From the NCBI RefSeq assembly GCF_000745345.1, contig NZ_JQNR01000005.1, forward strand, positions 3,782,001-3,846,000: a stretch of DNA of 64,000 nt, given 5' to 3'. The notes under the pieces were generated by a model, which made no database searches, was not told where the DNA came from, and saw only the letters and a program-made list of their open reading frames with translations. The stretch comes from Actinacidiphila yeochonensis CN732 (lineage in GTDB: Bacteria; Actinomycetota; Actinomycetes; Streptomycetales; Streptomycetaceae). Of this stretch, positions 34,571 through 42,746 are shown piece by piece. The stretch's first letter is position 1; each line of letters opens with the position of its first letter. The translations under genes and the position numbers were made by a program.

Positions 34571-37105
34571 TCACCGCTCTCCGGCGAGGCGGCGTTGCAG
34601 TTCGGCGTGGCGGAGCTGGTACGTGGCGCCGACCTGCCGCAACACGCCGCGTCGGTGTGCGTCGGCGAGGAAGGGCATCAGCCGCCACGGCACGTGGCCG
34701 TGCAGGGCGAGCCACCATCGCGCGAGTGTGAACGAGCCGTACCGGGCCTGGAGTAAGCCCCAGGCCAGGCCGGTCGCCAGCCCGTCGGCCACTCCGGCGA
34801 GGGCCCCCGGCCAGGGGCCCAGGAGTGACCCGATGACGAGGGACGCGGCAATGCCGATGGCGAGGCCACCCGCCGAGGCGGTGGTCCAGAACGTGGCGCG
34901 GTCCTGGGCGAGTACGGTCTGCGGGTCCGCCGCGGCCGTCGCCTCGGCCGGCTTGGCCTCCAGCCCCGCGCCGAAGGATCCGCCGGCGGCGCCCACCAGG
35001 CCCGACAACAGCCCGTTGAGCACGCCGGCTTGCAGAGTGACCGCGATCCCGAGGGCGAGGCCGCCGCCGAGGCCGGTGAGGATGCCGAGGGGCGACCAAC
35101 GCAATCCTCGCGCGGGAAGACGGCTGTGGCCCATGGTGACCACGCAGGCCGCCGCGATGGCGAAGCCGATGCTGTTGACCAGCGGCGACGAGTCCCCCAT
35201 TTCGGGATCCCCGACGAACGCGCCGACGAACGACGCCGCCACGCCTCCTGCCAGCCCCGCGCGGAACCCCCCGAGGAACCCGGGCACGAGGCCCAGCGCG
35301 AGTCCGCTGACGACGTATCCCGCGGGGCTCTCGATCCCGAGCACGGAGCGTATGCCGAGTCCGCACGCGGCACCGAGGATGCTGCCGAGTAGCCCTCCTG
35401 CCAGCCCGCGGTTGAAACTCCGGTCAGGCGGACTCCAACGGCGGCCCACCAGCGTCACCGCGATGCCGACGACCATGCCGACGCCGAGCCATGCGCCGAA
35501 CGGCATCAGCACTCCGGCCGGCACCGCCACGAGTCCGACGGCGCCTCCCACCAGAGTCCTCGGTGCCGCGTCGGGGAGGTCCCACCATCTGAGGTCGGTG
35601 GTGCCCTGCTGACGGTGCTCCAGATCACGGGCGAGATAGGTCAGGAAGCGGGCCGCCTGCCCGAGTGTCCAGGCGGGCTTCGACCGTGAAGGACCGGCCC
35701 TCCGGCCCGGGGAGGAGAACCCGTGCCGGGCATAGGAGGCCGGGAGGAAGGCATCCAGCAGGTGGGCCTGCAGTGCGGCGGGCGTGGGGAACGTCGAGCG
35801 GTCCAGGAGCTCGACGGGGTGGCCGACGGGGGCGTGGCGATCCTCGGACCGGGACCCCCGTCCGGCACCCCGCGCGGCAACCGCGGAGTCACGCGCCGGA
35901 CGCACCGGCCGGTCGGCTGGCGCGGAGCCGTGGGCGAGATCCTCCGCGCCCTCCGCGCCCTCCGAGCCCTCCGCACCCTCCGCCCCCTCCGAGCGCTCCG
36001 TCCCCTCCGCCCCCGCCGATCCCTCCGAAGCGCCCGGCGAGGGGTTGTAGGCGACGCGGGCCAGGTAGGCCATCAGCGGTGTCGTGAGCAGCCGGCCCAA
36101 CGGATGGGGATCGTGCCGAGTGTGCAGCGTGGCGAACACCTCCTGCCAACGGGCCTCGTTGGTCGGCCCGCCGGCGGAGTCCCGCAGGTACCACTCGACG
36201 GAGTCAAGGTCCAGCGGCTCGATCGCGACGCCCGCGGCGCCGGTCACCCTCACCTCACGCCCGCTGCGGGGCTGGACTGTGTCGGCGAAGTCGGTGCTGC
36301 GCGAGCTGAGGACCATGGCAAGGTTCGGACGGGGGCCGAGGGCGTCGTTGATGCGGGCGATCGCACGGCCTCGCACGCTGCCCGGGATCTCGTCCAAACC
36401 GTCCAGCACCAGCATGAGCCGGCCGGAGTCCAGGAGTTCCCGTCCTTTGCTCGCCCCAGTCCGCCCGGGATCGCCGAGCGACGGGTAGTCGATGCTCAGC
36501 CGCTGTTCCAGCCACAGGTCCAGTTCCTCCCGGTCCGGCTCCCACGAGGCGAGCGGGACGAGGACGGGAACCGGGTCGCCGTGGCGGCGGCGCGCGAGCA
36601 GGTCCAGCACCAACCGCATCAGCAGCACGCTCTTGCCGGAACCCGGTTCCCCGAGGACGACCAGGCGCCCCGTCGGTACCCGGGCCAGTACCTCCGCCAG
36701 CTCGCCGTCGCCGCCGGACAGTGCTTCCGGCCCGGGCGCCCAGCCGGACGGCGAGGCCGGTGCCCAGCCGATCCCGGTCGTAGCCAGCCGGAGCAGCGAA
36801 CGCCAGGGCTCCAGAAGCTCAGGAGCGGCGGGTCGCCACCGGACCGGAAGCGGATACGGGTCGTTCAGCCGTCGTAGCGCCGCCTCCTGCCCCCACTGGC
36901 GTTCGACAGCGTCCGCGAGATCGTCCGCGGCCCGGGCCAGTTCCGGGTCCTCGACCACAGTGGGCGTCGGAACCGCTGGAGGGTTGATGGTGACCGGACC
37001 GTGGAAGTCCCGCGCCAGGAAGACGGGGCCGTGCTGTGTGCCCCCGCTGATGCTGTTGCCGACCCCGTCTTCCGACGGCTCCTCCCCCCGTGCATCCCGT
37101 TCCAC
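34571..37105 (-). CDS. NACHT NTPase with N-terminal RHIM-like motif and membrane C-terminus
   Basis: An 844-aa NLR-like protein. Residues 16-40 are GNSISGGTQHGPVFLARDFH-GPVTI, nearly the motif of the neighbouring small protein. The NACHT ATPase follows: Walker A GEPGSGKS (about 152-159), Walker B LMLVLDGLDEIP (about 230-241) and LSSRSTDF. An acidic Glu-Gly-Ala repeat region comes next, and the C-terminal third has many Gly-rich hydrophobic helices, so it is probably membrane-anchored. GTG 37105 is preferred because GGAGGGGGAG precedes it; the open frame begins at 37120. Bacterial NACHT proteins act in antiphage defence; that role is inferred here. Confidence 0.82.
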   Translation of the reverse strand: MERDARGEEPSEDGVGNSISGGTQHGPVFLARDFHGPVTINPPAVPTPTVVEDPELARAADDLADAVERQWGQEAALRRLNDPYPLPVRWRPAAPELLEPWRSLLRLATTGIGWAPASPSGWAPGPEALSGGDGELAEVLARVPTGRLVVLGEPGSGKSVLLMRLVLDLLARRRHGDPVPVLVPLASWEPDREELDLWLEQRLSIDYPSLGDPGRTGASKGRELLDSGRLMLVLDGLDEIPGSVRGRAIARINDALGPRPNLAMVLSSRSTDFADTVQPRSGREVRVTGAAGVAIEPLDLDSVEWYLRDSAGGPTNEARWQEVFATLHTRHDPHPLGRLLTTPLMAYLARVAYNPSPGASEGSAGAEGTERSEGAEGAEGSEGAEGAEDLAHGSAPADRPVRPARDSAVAARGAGRGSRSEDRHAPVGHPVELLDRSTFPTPAALQAHLLDAFLPASYARHGFSSPGRRAGPSRSKPAWTLGQAARFLTYLARDLEHRQQGTTDLRWWDLPDAAPRTLVGGAVGLVAVPAGVLMPFGAWLGVGMVVGIAVTLVGRRWSPPDRSFNRGLAGGLLGSILGAACGLGIRSVLGIESPAGYVVSGLALGLVPGFLGGFRAGLAGGVAASFVGAFVGDPEMGDSSPLVNSIGFAIAAACVVTMGHSRLPARGLRWSPLGILTGLGGGLALGIAVTLQAGVLNGLLSGLVGAAGGSFGAGLEAKPAEATAAADPQTVLAQDRATFWTTASAGGLAIGIAASLVIGSLLGPWPGALAGVADGLATGLAWGLLQARYGSFTLARWWLALHGHVPWRLMPFLADAHRRGVLRQVGATYQLRHAELQRRLAGER

Positions 37106-37310
37106 GAACTCCCCCTCCACCCGGATGCCCTGCCACGCCCCGCGCCGCCCGCCGGCCGGCCGCCGCGGTAGCCTGACGGGTATTCGTCAGGCTACTCAGC
37201 CACCCCCGACTCTGTTAGACGGCCGCGGAGAAGCGCCTGGGGTGCCCCCGGACCGTTCGGCGGCCGGGGAGGCTCGCACAGGTGGCTGTTCGCGCCCGTT
37301 CGTGGGAGGT

Positions 37311-38234
37311 TCAGCCGCGGCCGGGGGCGGCCGGGGCCAGCCGGTAGCCTTCCCCCTCGCGTCGTACGTGGCCGGCGGTCGGCGGCGGGAAGTGGGTGCC
37401 GAGCAGCAGCGTCGACGTGCCCGCCAGCGCGTCGAGCAGCCGGCTGCGGGTCCGGACGGCGAGGTCGGGGTCGATGTCCACGCAGCTGCAGAGCCCGGGG
37501 TGCGACATCTGGACCGGGTGGTGGATGCTGTCGCCGGTGATCAGCGCGCGTTCACCGCCGCTGCTCAGCTCGACCGCCACCTGGCCCGGCGTGTGGCCCG
37601 GGGTGGGCAGCAGACGGATGCCCGGCGCGATCGGGGTGCCGCCGTCCTCGACGTCGACCAGGTCGAACAGGCCCGCGTCCCGGACGGGGTGGACCGAGTC
37701 GCGGAACATCTGCTTGCGCGCGTCGTCCATCTCGGCGCCGGACCAGTAGTCCCACTCGGTGCGCGCGGTGAGGTAGCGCGCGTTCGGGAAGGTGGGCACC
37801 CAGTCGCCCCCCTCGGCGCGGGTGTTCCATCCCACGTGGTCGGTGTGGAGGTGGGTCAGGACGACGAGGTCCACGGACTCCGGTGCGAAGCCCGCTTCCC
37901 GCAGCCGCGTCTCGTAGTCGGTGTTCATGTCGTGCCAGGCGGGGTTCGCGCGCTGCTTGCCGTTGCCGATGCCGGTGTCGATCAGCACGCGCATGCCGTC
38001 GGCTTCCAGGGCGAAGCTGTGGCTCGCCAGGTGGAGGAACCCCTGGTCGTCGGCGAAGTCGGGGCGCAGCCACGGTGCTTCGGCCACGAGGTCGGTGGTC
38101 GCTCCGGGCAGGAGCCACGGGCTGGTCTCGGCCGGCAGGGCGATCTCGTCGACGCGGAGGACGGTGTGGTCGCCGACGGACCACGAGGAGGCCCCGGGGT
38201 GGGTCCCGGCGGCGGACTGAGAGGTCGTGGACAT
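37311..38234 (-). CDS. MBL-fold metallo-hydrolase
   Basis: A 307-aa metallo-beta-lactamase-fold enzyme with the complete zinc motif THLHTDHVGW and downstream ligands in LPTPGHTPGQVAVEL, LITGDSIHHPVQ and LLGTHFPPPTAGHV. Members of this branch include lactonases and other hydrolases; the substrate cannot be read. It begins 9 bp after the MFS gene upstream on the same strand, so the two form an operon under the TetR-type operators at 39.7 kb. Confidence 0.9.
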   Translation of the reverse strand: MSTTSQSAAGTHPGASSWSVGDHTVLRVDEIALPAETSPWLLPGATTDLVAEAPWLRPDFADDQGFLHLASHSFALEADGMRVLIDTGIGNGKQRANPAWHDMNTDYETRLREAGFAPESVDLVVLTHLHTDHVGWNTRAEGGDWVPTFPNARYLTARTEWDYWSGAEMDDARKQMFRDSVHPVRDAGLFDLVDVEDGGTPIAPGIRLLPTPGHTPGQVAVELSSGGERALITGDSIHHPVQMSHPGLCSCVDIDPDLAVRTRSRLLDALAGTSTLLLGTHFPPPTAGHVRREGEGYRLAPAAPGRG

Positions 38235-38243
38235 GGGGGTTCC

Positions 38244-39698
38244 CTACTTGTCGGTGGTGGTGAGGCTGTGGTTGTCGGCGTTCGCCGCGGCTTCGGCGGC
38301 GCCGGTGGCGCCGTCGAGGGTCGGCCGGACGGCGCCGGACACGCGACGGGTGACGCGGGTGGGCGGCGGCGAGCCCGGCGCGGACCGTGCCGACCGTGCC
38401 GGGCGCGCCGGGCGCGCCGGGCGGGCCGGGTGGGCCGAGTGGGCCGGTCGGGCCGGGTGGGGCGCGTGGGCTGGGTGGGCTGGGTGGGTCGACCGCGTGG
38501 ACCTGAATAGCGCCGCGACCGCGATGGCGGCCAGCACCGCCACGCAACCGGCGTACGCCACCGCCGTGGTGCGCAGTCCGCAGGCCGCGGTGAGGACGCC
38601 GGCGCCGATGGCGGGCAGGCTCATCGCGAGGTAGCTGAGGACGTAGTAGGAGGCGAGCGTGCCGCTCTTCTCCCGGGCCGCGACCGGCGAGAGGACCGCG
38701 CGCAGGGCGCCCTGGGAGACGGCGCCGAAGCCGAACCCGGCCAGTGCCGCTCCCACGAAGAGCGGGACCGGGCTGTCGAGGAGGAGGGCGCAGAGGGACA
38801 GGCCGGCCGCCGGTATCACCGCGCAGCAGCCGAGCAGGGCCGAGAGGCCGGCCCGGGTCCTGCGCGTGAGGAAGACGGTGAGCGCGGCGACGGAGGTCAG
38901 GGTGAAGAACACCAGACCCCCGGCGGCCTCCGGTCCGCCCGGCGAGACGAGCCGGGTGAAGGCCGGGCCCAGCGACGAGTAGAAGCCGCCGAGCGCCCAG
39001 ACGGCGACGACACCGGCGCCGTTGCGCAGGAAGGCACCGCGGGCCGCCGCCGGCAGGGTCAGGTGCGGCCGCGTGGAACGGAGAGCTCCGGGGCGGGCGC
39101 GAACCGTCTCCGGGATTCGGCTGAGAGCCACCGCCTGAACCGCGAACAGGGCCGCGAGGGCCACGTACACCGTGGTCGTGGGGGCGGGCGCGAAGAGCAC
39201 CAGGAGGGTGGCCGTCATGACGCCGGCGGCCATGCCGGCCACCGGTGAGACGCTGTTGGCCAGCGCGGACCGTCCGGGCCGGGCGGGGTCCTCCAGGTCG
39301 AGGAGGGCCGCCCCGGCGGCACTGGTGGCCGCGCCCGTGGCGATGCCCTGCAGTAGCCGGGCGACGATGAGCGCCGTCAGGCCGCCCGCCGTGGCGAAGA
39401 GGAGCATGGCCGCGACCTGGAGCAGCAGCGCGCCCAGCAGTACCGGGCGGCGCCCGAGGTGCTCGGAGAGCGTGCCGGTCGTCAGCAGGGCCGCCAGCAG
39501 GGCCAGGGCGTAGGCGCTGAAGACCACGGTGATGTCGAGGGCCGAGAGCTGCCACTGCGCCTGGTAGCGGGTGTAGAGCGGGGTCGGCGCGCTGGAGGCC
39601 GCGAGCAGTGCGATCAGGATCGAGGCGTGCAGCGCGAACGGCAGGCGCCGGGAGGTGGGGGAGCGGGGGCAGACGCGACCCGCTGGGGCGCTTTGCAT
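38244..39698 (-). CDS. MFS transporter
   Basis: A 484-aa major facilitator protein with 12 predicted helices (LHASILIALLAASSAPTPLY, LGRRPVLLGALLLQVAAMLL, VARLLQGIATGAATSAAG, LVGAALAGFGFGAVSQG-type segments). A C-terminal tail rich in Arg-Pro-Ala-His repeats is probably disordered. ATG 39698 is chosen because TAAGGAACC lies just upstream. It leads the MFS-MBL operon and is divergent from the AtzG-like/amidase genes, with palindromic operators between. Likely an uptake or efflux protein for the cluster's substrate. Confidence 0.85.
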   Translation of the reverse strand: MQSAPAGRVCPRSPTSRRLPFALHASILIALLAASSAPTPLYTRYQAQWQLSALDITVVFSAYALALLAALLTTGTLSEHLGRRPVLLGALLLQVAAMLLFATAGGLTALIVARLLQGIATGAATSAAGAALLDLEDPARPGRSALANSVSPVAGMAAGVMTATLLVLFAPAPTTTVYVALAALFAVQAVALSRIPETVRARPGALRSTRPHLTLPAAARGAFLRNGAGVVAVWALGGFYSSLGPAFTRLVSPGGPEAAGGLVFFTLTSVAALTVFLTRRTRAGLSALLGCCAVIPAAGLSLCALLLDSPVPLFVGAALAGFGFGAVSQGALRAVLSPVAAREKSGTLASYYVLSYLAMSLPAIGAGVLTAACGLRTTAVAYAGCVAVLAAIAVAALFRSTRSTHPAHPAHAPHPARPAHSAHPARPARPARPARSARSAPGSPPPTRVTRRVSGAVRPTLDGATGAAEAAANADNHSLTTTDK

Positions 39699-39714
39699 GA
39701 GGTTCCTTACCAAG

Positions 39715-39739
39715 CTTAAAGCAAAGAGTTTGCTTTAAG
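39715..39739. promoter_or_regulatory. TetR-type operator, perfect 11-bp arms
   Basis: CTTAAAGCAAA (39715-39725), spacer GAG, TTTGCTTTAAG (39729-39739). It lies 17 bp upstream of the MFS start, in the divergent gap. Related sites at 39763 and 41538 support one regulator, probably the TetR protein at 41571. Confidence 0.75.
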
Positions 39740-39762
39740 TCACGGTAGGTCGTAGCGTCGAC

Positions 39763-39784
39763 TAAAGCAAATGATTCGCGTTTA
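39763..39784. promoter_or_regulatory. Second, imperfect TetR-type operator
   Basis: TAAAGCAAA, spacer TGA, then TTCGCGTTTA. It resembles the perfect site 24 bp away and faces the AtzG-like/amidase genes. Confidence 0.55.
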
Positions 39785-39847
39785 GGTGATCGAGGGTCCC
39801 CACCCACCCAGGACCCGATGCGCGCCGTACAGATCCGGAAGGCCACC

Positions 39848-40054
39848 ATGACCAGCGCACTCACTCCCCAGGAGGCGGCCCGAGGGGCGCTCCGAGCGGG
39901 GCTCCCCCTCGCCGACGAACGGCACGAAGGGGTGGCCGCGACGGCCGACTTCATCCACTCCGTCATCACCACGCTGCGCGAACTCGACTTCGGCGACACG
40001 CCCCCGGCGGCCTCCTACCGGGCCGGAACGGAGAACGTCGATGCGACCCTTTGA
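39848..40054 (+). CDS. AtzG-like small subunit (DUF4089)
   Basis: A 68-aa helical protein (MTSALTPQEAARGALRAGLP, HEGVAATADFIHSVITTLRE) resembling AtzG, which forms a complex with the amidase AtzE in the manner of the GatC/GatA pair. ATG 39848 follows GGAAGG. The amidase gene starts 14 bp before this gene's stop, so the two are translationally coupled. Confidence 0.75.
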   Translation: MTSALTPQEAARGALRAGLPLADERHEGVAATADFIHSVITTLRELDFGDTPPAASYRAGTENVDATL

Positions 40055-41432
40055 GCTGTCACTGACCGACGCCGCCCGCGCGGTGCGCGCCCGCGAGCTG
40101 TCCCCGGTCGACCTCGCCGCATCCGTGCTCGACCGCATCGCCGCCGTCGACGGACGACTCGGCGCCTATGTCGCCGTCGCCGCGGACCGGGCGCGGAGCG
40201 CGGCCGCGCAGGCGGAGCGGGAGATCTCGAAGGGCGGACCGAGGGGACCGCTGCACGGAATCCCGATGGCGCTCAAGGACCTGATCGACGCCGAGGGGAT
40301 GCCCACCACGGCGAGTTCCGACGTCCGCGCCGGGCATGTCGCGGACCGGGACAGCCGGGTGACCGCACGCCTCGCCGCCGCCGGGGCCGTCCTGCTGGGC
40401 AAGACGCACACCCACGAGTTCGCCTACGGCCTGACCACCCCGCAGACGAGGAACGCGTGGGACCACAGCCGCGTCGCCGGCGGATCGAGCGGCGGCTCCG
40501 CGGTGGCGGTCGCCGCGGGCGGGGCGACCTTCGCGCTGGGCACGGACACCGGCGGCTCCATCCGGGTGCCCGCGGCGCTCAACGGCGTGGTGGGCCTCAA
40601 GCCCACCTACGGCCTCGTCCCCCGCACCGGCGTGACCTCCCTGTCCTGGTCCCTGGACCACGTCGGCCCCATCACCCGCACCGTGCGGGACGCCGCGCTG
40701 GTGCTGGCCGCGACGGCCGGCCACGACCCGGACGACCCCGCGAGCGTGCCCGGCCCCCGTACCGACTACCTCGAAAGCGGCGACCTGTCGGGCGTCCGGG
40801 TCGGCGTCCCCCGCACCTACTACTTCGACCGGGTCGCGACCGACGTGGAAGAGGCGGTGCGCCGGGCGATCGGGCGGCTGGCGGAACTCGGGGCCGAACT
40901 CGTCGACGTCGACATCCCGATGACGCGCTACATCCAGGCCGTCCAGTGGGGGCTGATGGTGCCCGAGGCCACCGCCTACCACGAGCGCTCCCTGCGGGAT
41001 TCGGCCGACCTCTACGCCCCGGACGTGCGCATCCTGCTGGAGGCCGGTGAACTCACCTCGGCGGGCGACTACCTCCGCGCCCAGCGGGCCCGCACCCTGA
41101 TGCGGGACGCCTGGGCGCGCATGTTCGACGGGATCGACGTTCTGGCCGCGCCGACGGTACCGATGACGGCCGCCGCCGCGGACCAGGAGGCGGTCGAGTG
41201 GGCCGACGGCACGACCGAGTCCGTGTCCGACGCCTACGTCCGTCTCTCCGCCCCGGCCAACATCACCGGCGTTCCGGCCCTCACCCTTCCGGTCGGCCGC
41301 GACCGGAACGGGCTGCCGATCGGCATGCAGCTGATGGCGCGGCCCTTCCGCGACGCGACGGTGCTGCGGGTGGGACGGATCTACGAGGAGGCCGCTGCCG
41401 AAACCGGTCGGCTCGCTCCGCTCGCGGCCTGA
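40041..41432 (+). CDS. Amidase (AtzE/GatA-like)
   Basis: A 463-aa amidase-signature enzyme. The Ser-cisSer-Lys triad is visible: Lys in IPMALKDLIDAEG, and the Ser pair in RVAGGSSGGSAVAVAAG followed by LGTDTGGSIRVPAALNGVVG. It hydrolyses an amide; its AtzG-like partner places it near AtzE (carboxybiuret/urea-type substrates), but the exact substrate is unknown. It is coupled to the small subunit upstream and followed by the TetR gene. Confidence 0.88.
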   Translation: MRPFELSLTDAARAVRARELSPVDLAASVLDRIAAVDGRLGAYVAVAADRARSAAAQAEREISKGGPRGPLHGIPMALKDLIDAEGMPTTASSDVRAGHVADRDSRVTARLAAAGAVLLGKTHTHEFAYGLTTPQTRNAWDHSRVAGGSSGGSAVAVAAGGATFALGTDTGGSIRVPAALNGVVGLKPTYGLVPRTGVTSLSWSLDHVGPITRTVRDAALVLAATAGHDPDDPASVPGPRTDYLESGDLSGVRVGVPRTYYFDRVATDVEEAVRRAIGRLAELGAELVDVDIPMTRYIQAVQWGLMVPEATAYHERSLRDSADLYAPDVRILLEAGELTSAGDYLRAQRARTLMRDAWARMFDGIDVLAAPTVPMTAAAADQEAVEWADGTTESVSDAYVRLSAPANITGVPALTLPVGRDRNGLPIGMQLMARPFRDATVLRVGRIYEEAAAETGRLAPLAA

Positions 41433-41537
41433 GCGCCGACGTCCCGGGCGGCCACCACCGCCCGGGACCGACGGCGGTCCACCGGCGCCCGCGACCGACG
41501 GCCGTGTCCTCGCCGGGGACCGACCGGGTCGCGGCAC

Positions 41538-41560
41538 TAGACGCAACGGATTCGCATTAA
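41538..41560. promoter_or_regulatory. Operator-like site before the TetR gene
   Basis: TAGACGCAA and TTCGCATTAA flank CGGA, resembling the operators at 39.7 kb and placed just before the regulator start. This suggests autoregulation. Confidence 0.5.
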
Positions 41561-41570
41561 GGTGGAGAGC

Positions 41571-42131
41571 ATGACTCCCAGGCCCATGGCCCGGCCCGGC
41601 GGGCGCAGTGCCCGTGTGCAGGAATCGGTGCACGCCGCGGTCCGCGAACTCGTCGGCGAAGTGGGACGCGACGTGCTGACCGTCCCCATGGTGGCGGCCC
41701 GCGCTGGTGTGACGCCGTCCACCGTCTACCGCCGCTGGGGCGACCTGCAGGAACTCCTCTCCGACGTCGCGGTCGAGCGGCTGCGCCCGGAGACCGATCC
41801 CGCGGATCTCGGCAGCCTCCGGGACGACCTCGACGCCTGGGCGGAGCAGTTCCTCGACGAGATGGCCTCTCCGTCCGGGCGCGCGTACATCAGGGACGCG
41901 CTCCTCGGAGACCCGGACGGCACCAACGCGGGCCAGTGCTCCGCCTACGCCGCGGAGCAGATCGGCGCCGTGCTGGATCGGGCGGTCCGGCGCGGTGAGC
42001 CGGTGCCCGACACGGAGCTGATGATGGACGACGTGGTCGCGCCGATCATGTACCGCATCCTCTTCCGTCCCGGCGCGCTGGACGCCGCGTACGCGCGCGA
42101 ACTGGTCACGCACGCCCTCGACCGGCTCTGA
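41571..42131 (+). CDS. TetR-family regulator
   Basis: A 186-aa TetR protein: N-terminal HTH (RVQESVHAAVRELVGEVGRD, VPMVAARAGVTPSTVYRRWG) and a helical ligand-binding domain (LRDDLDAWAEQFLDEM, MYRILFRPGALDAAYARE). ATG 41571 follows GGTGGAG; GTG 41562 is an alternative. Matching palindromes before this gene and in the MFS/AtzG gap suggest it represses both arms of the amidase cluster and itself. Confidence 0.88.
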   Translation: MTPRPMARPGGRSARVQESVHAAVRELVGEVGRDVLTVPMVAARAGVTPSTVYRRWGDLQELLSDVAVERLRPETDPADLGSLRDDLDAWAEQFLDEMASPSGRAYIRDALLGDPDGTNAGQCSAYAAEQIGAVLDRAVRRGEPVPDTELMMDDVVAPIMYRILFRPGALDAAYARELVTHALDRL

Positions 42132-42289
42132 CCGGCACTGCCTCGCCGGGAGCCGGGAGCCGGCAGCCCCTGGACGACACTCGTCCTCACCGCTCGGCCC
42201 CTGAACCCCGCCGGCGGACGCCGGTGACGGACCCGGCGTCGCATTCCGTTCGGAGTGCGGATATGTCCGACGGCCCTCCCGCCGAGTTC

Positions 42290-42350
42290 GCGTTCATGCC
42301 CGCGTTCATGTCCGCGTTCATGTCCGCGTTCGTGTTCACGTCCGCGTTCG
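42290..42350. repeat. 12-bp tandem repeat
   Basis: Units of GCGTTCATGTCC type repeat about five times with some variants. They lie in the 615-bp noncoding gap between the TetR gene and the GH2 gene. Apart from this and the LacI-type operator near its end, nothing is seen in that gap. Confidence 0.8.
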
Positions 42351-42713
42351 AGGAATGGCGCTCGGAAAGGGGAGGTGACGCGGGCACCCTTAGCGGGATG
42401 ACCTGCCGGCCGAATTCCCCCGGACGGGTCGAAAGTCCGCGTTGCCGGCTGCGAAACGCCGGCTGAGGAGTACGCCCACCGTCGCGCCGACGCGCCCCCG
42501 CGTGCACCGGGTTCGCCTCCCGGTCCGCCCGTCCGTTCTCGCGTCGCGGCCGGTGAATGCGGCGCGGCGAATTTGTCGCCCAAATCCGGCAGAGGTCACA
42601 TCGTAGGGAAGTCCGGCTTGTCCGCCCGGCGGGTTCCTTTCGCCGGCGCGGAACCTCTCATGCTCTCTTGACACGGGGATCGGGGGCTGCGGATCATAGA
42701 AAACCGCATGACC

Positions 42714-42727
42714 TGACAACGTTGTCA
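42714..42727. promoter_or_regulatory. LacI-type operator upstream of the GH2 gene
   Basis: TGACAACGTTGTCA is a perfect 14-bp palindrome with the central CG of LacI-family sites, ending 19 bp before the GH2 start. A TTGACA hexamer lies at 42668 upstream. No LacI gene is in the window. Confidence 0.65.
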
Positions 42728-42746
42728 AACGAGCATCGGGAGCGAC

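Noticed and set aside
42290..42350. CRISPR-like array
   Set aside because: The 12-bp units are contiguous with no spacers; it is a simple tandem repeat. No CRISPR array was seen in the window.
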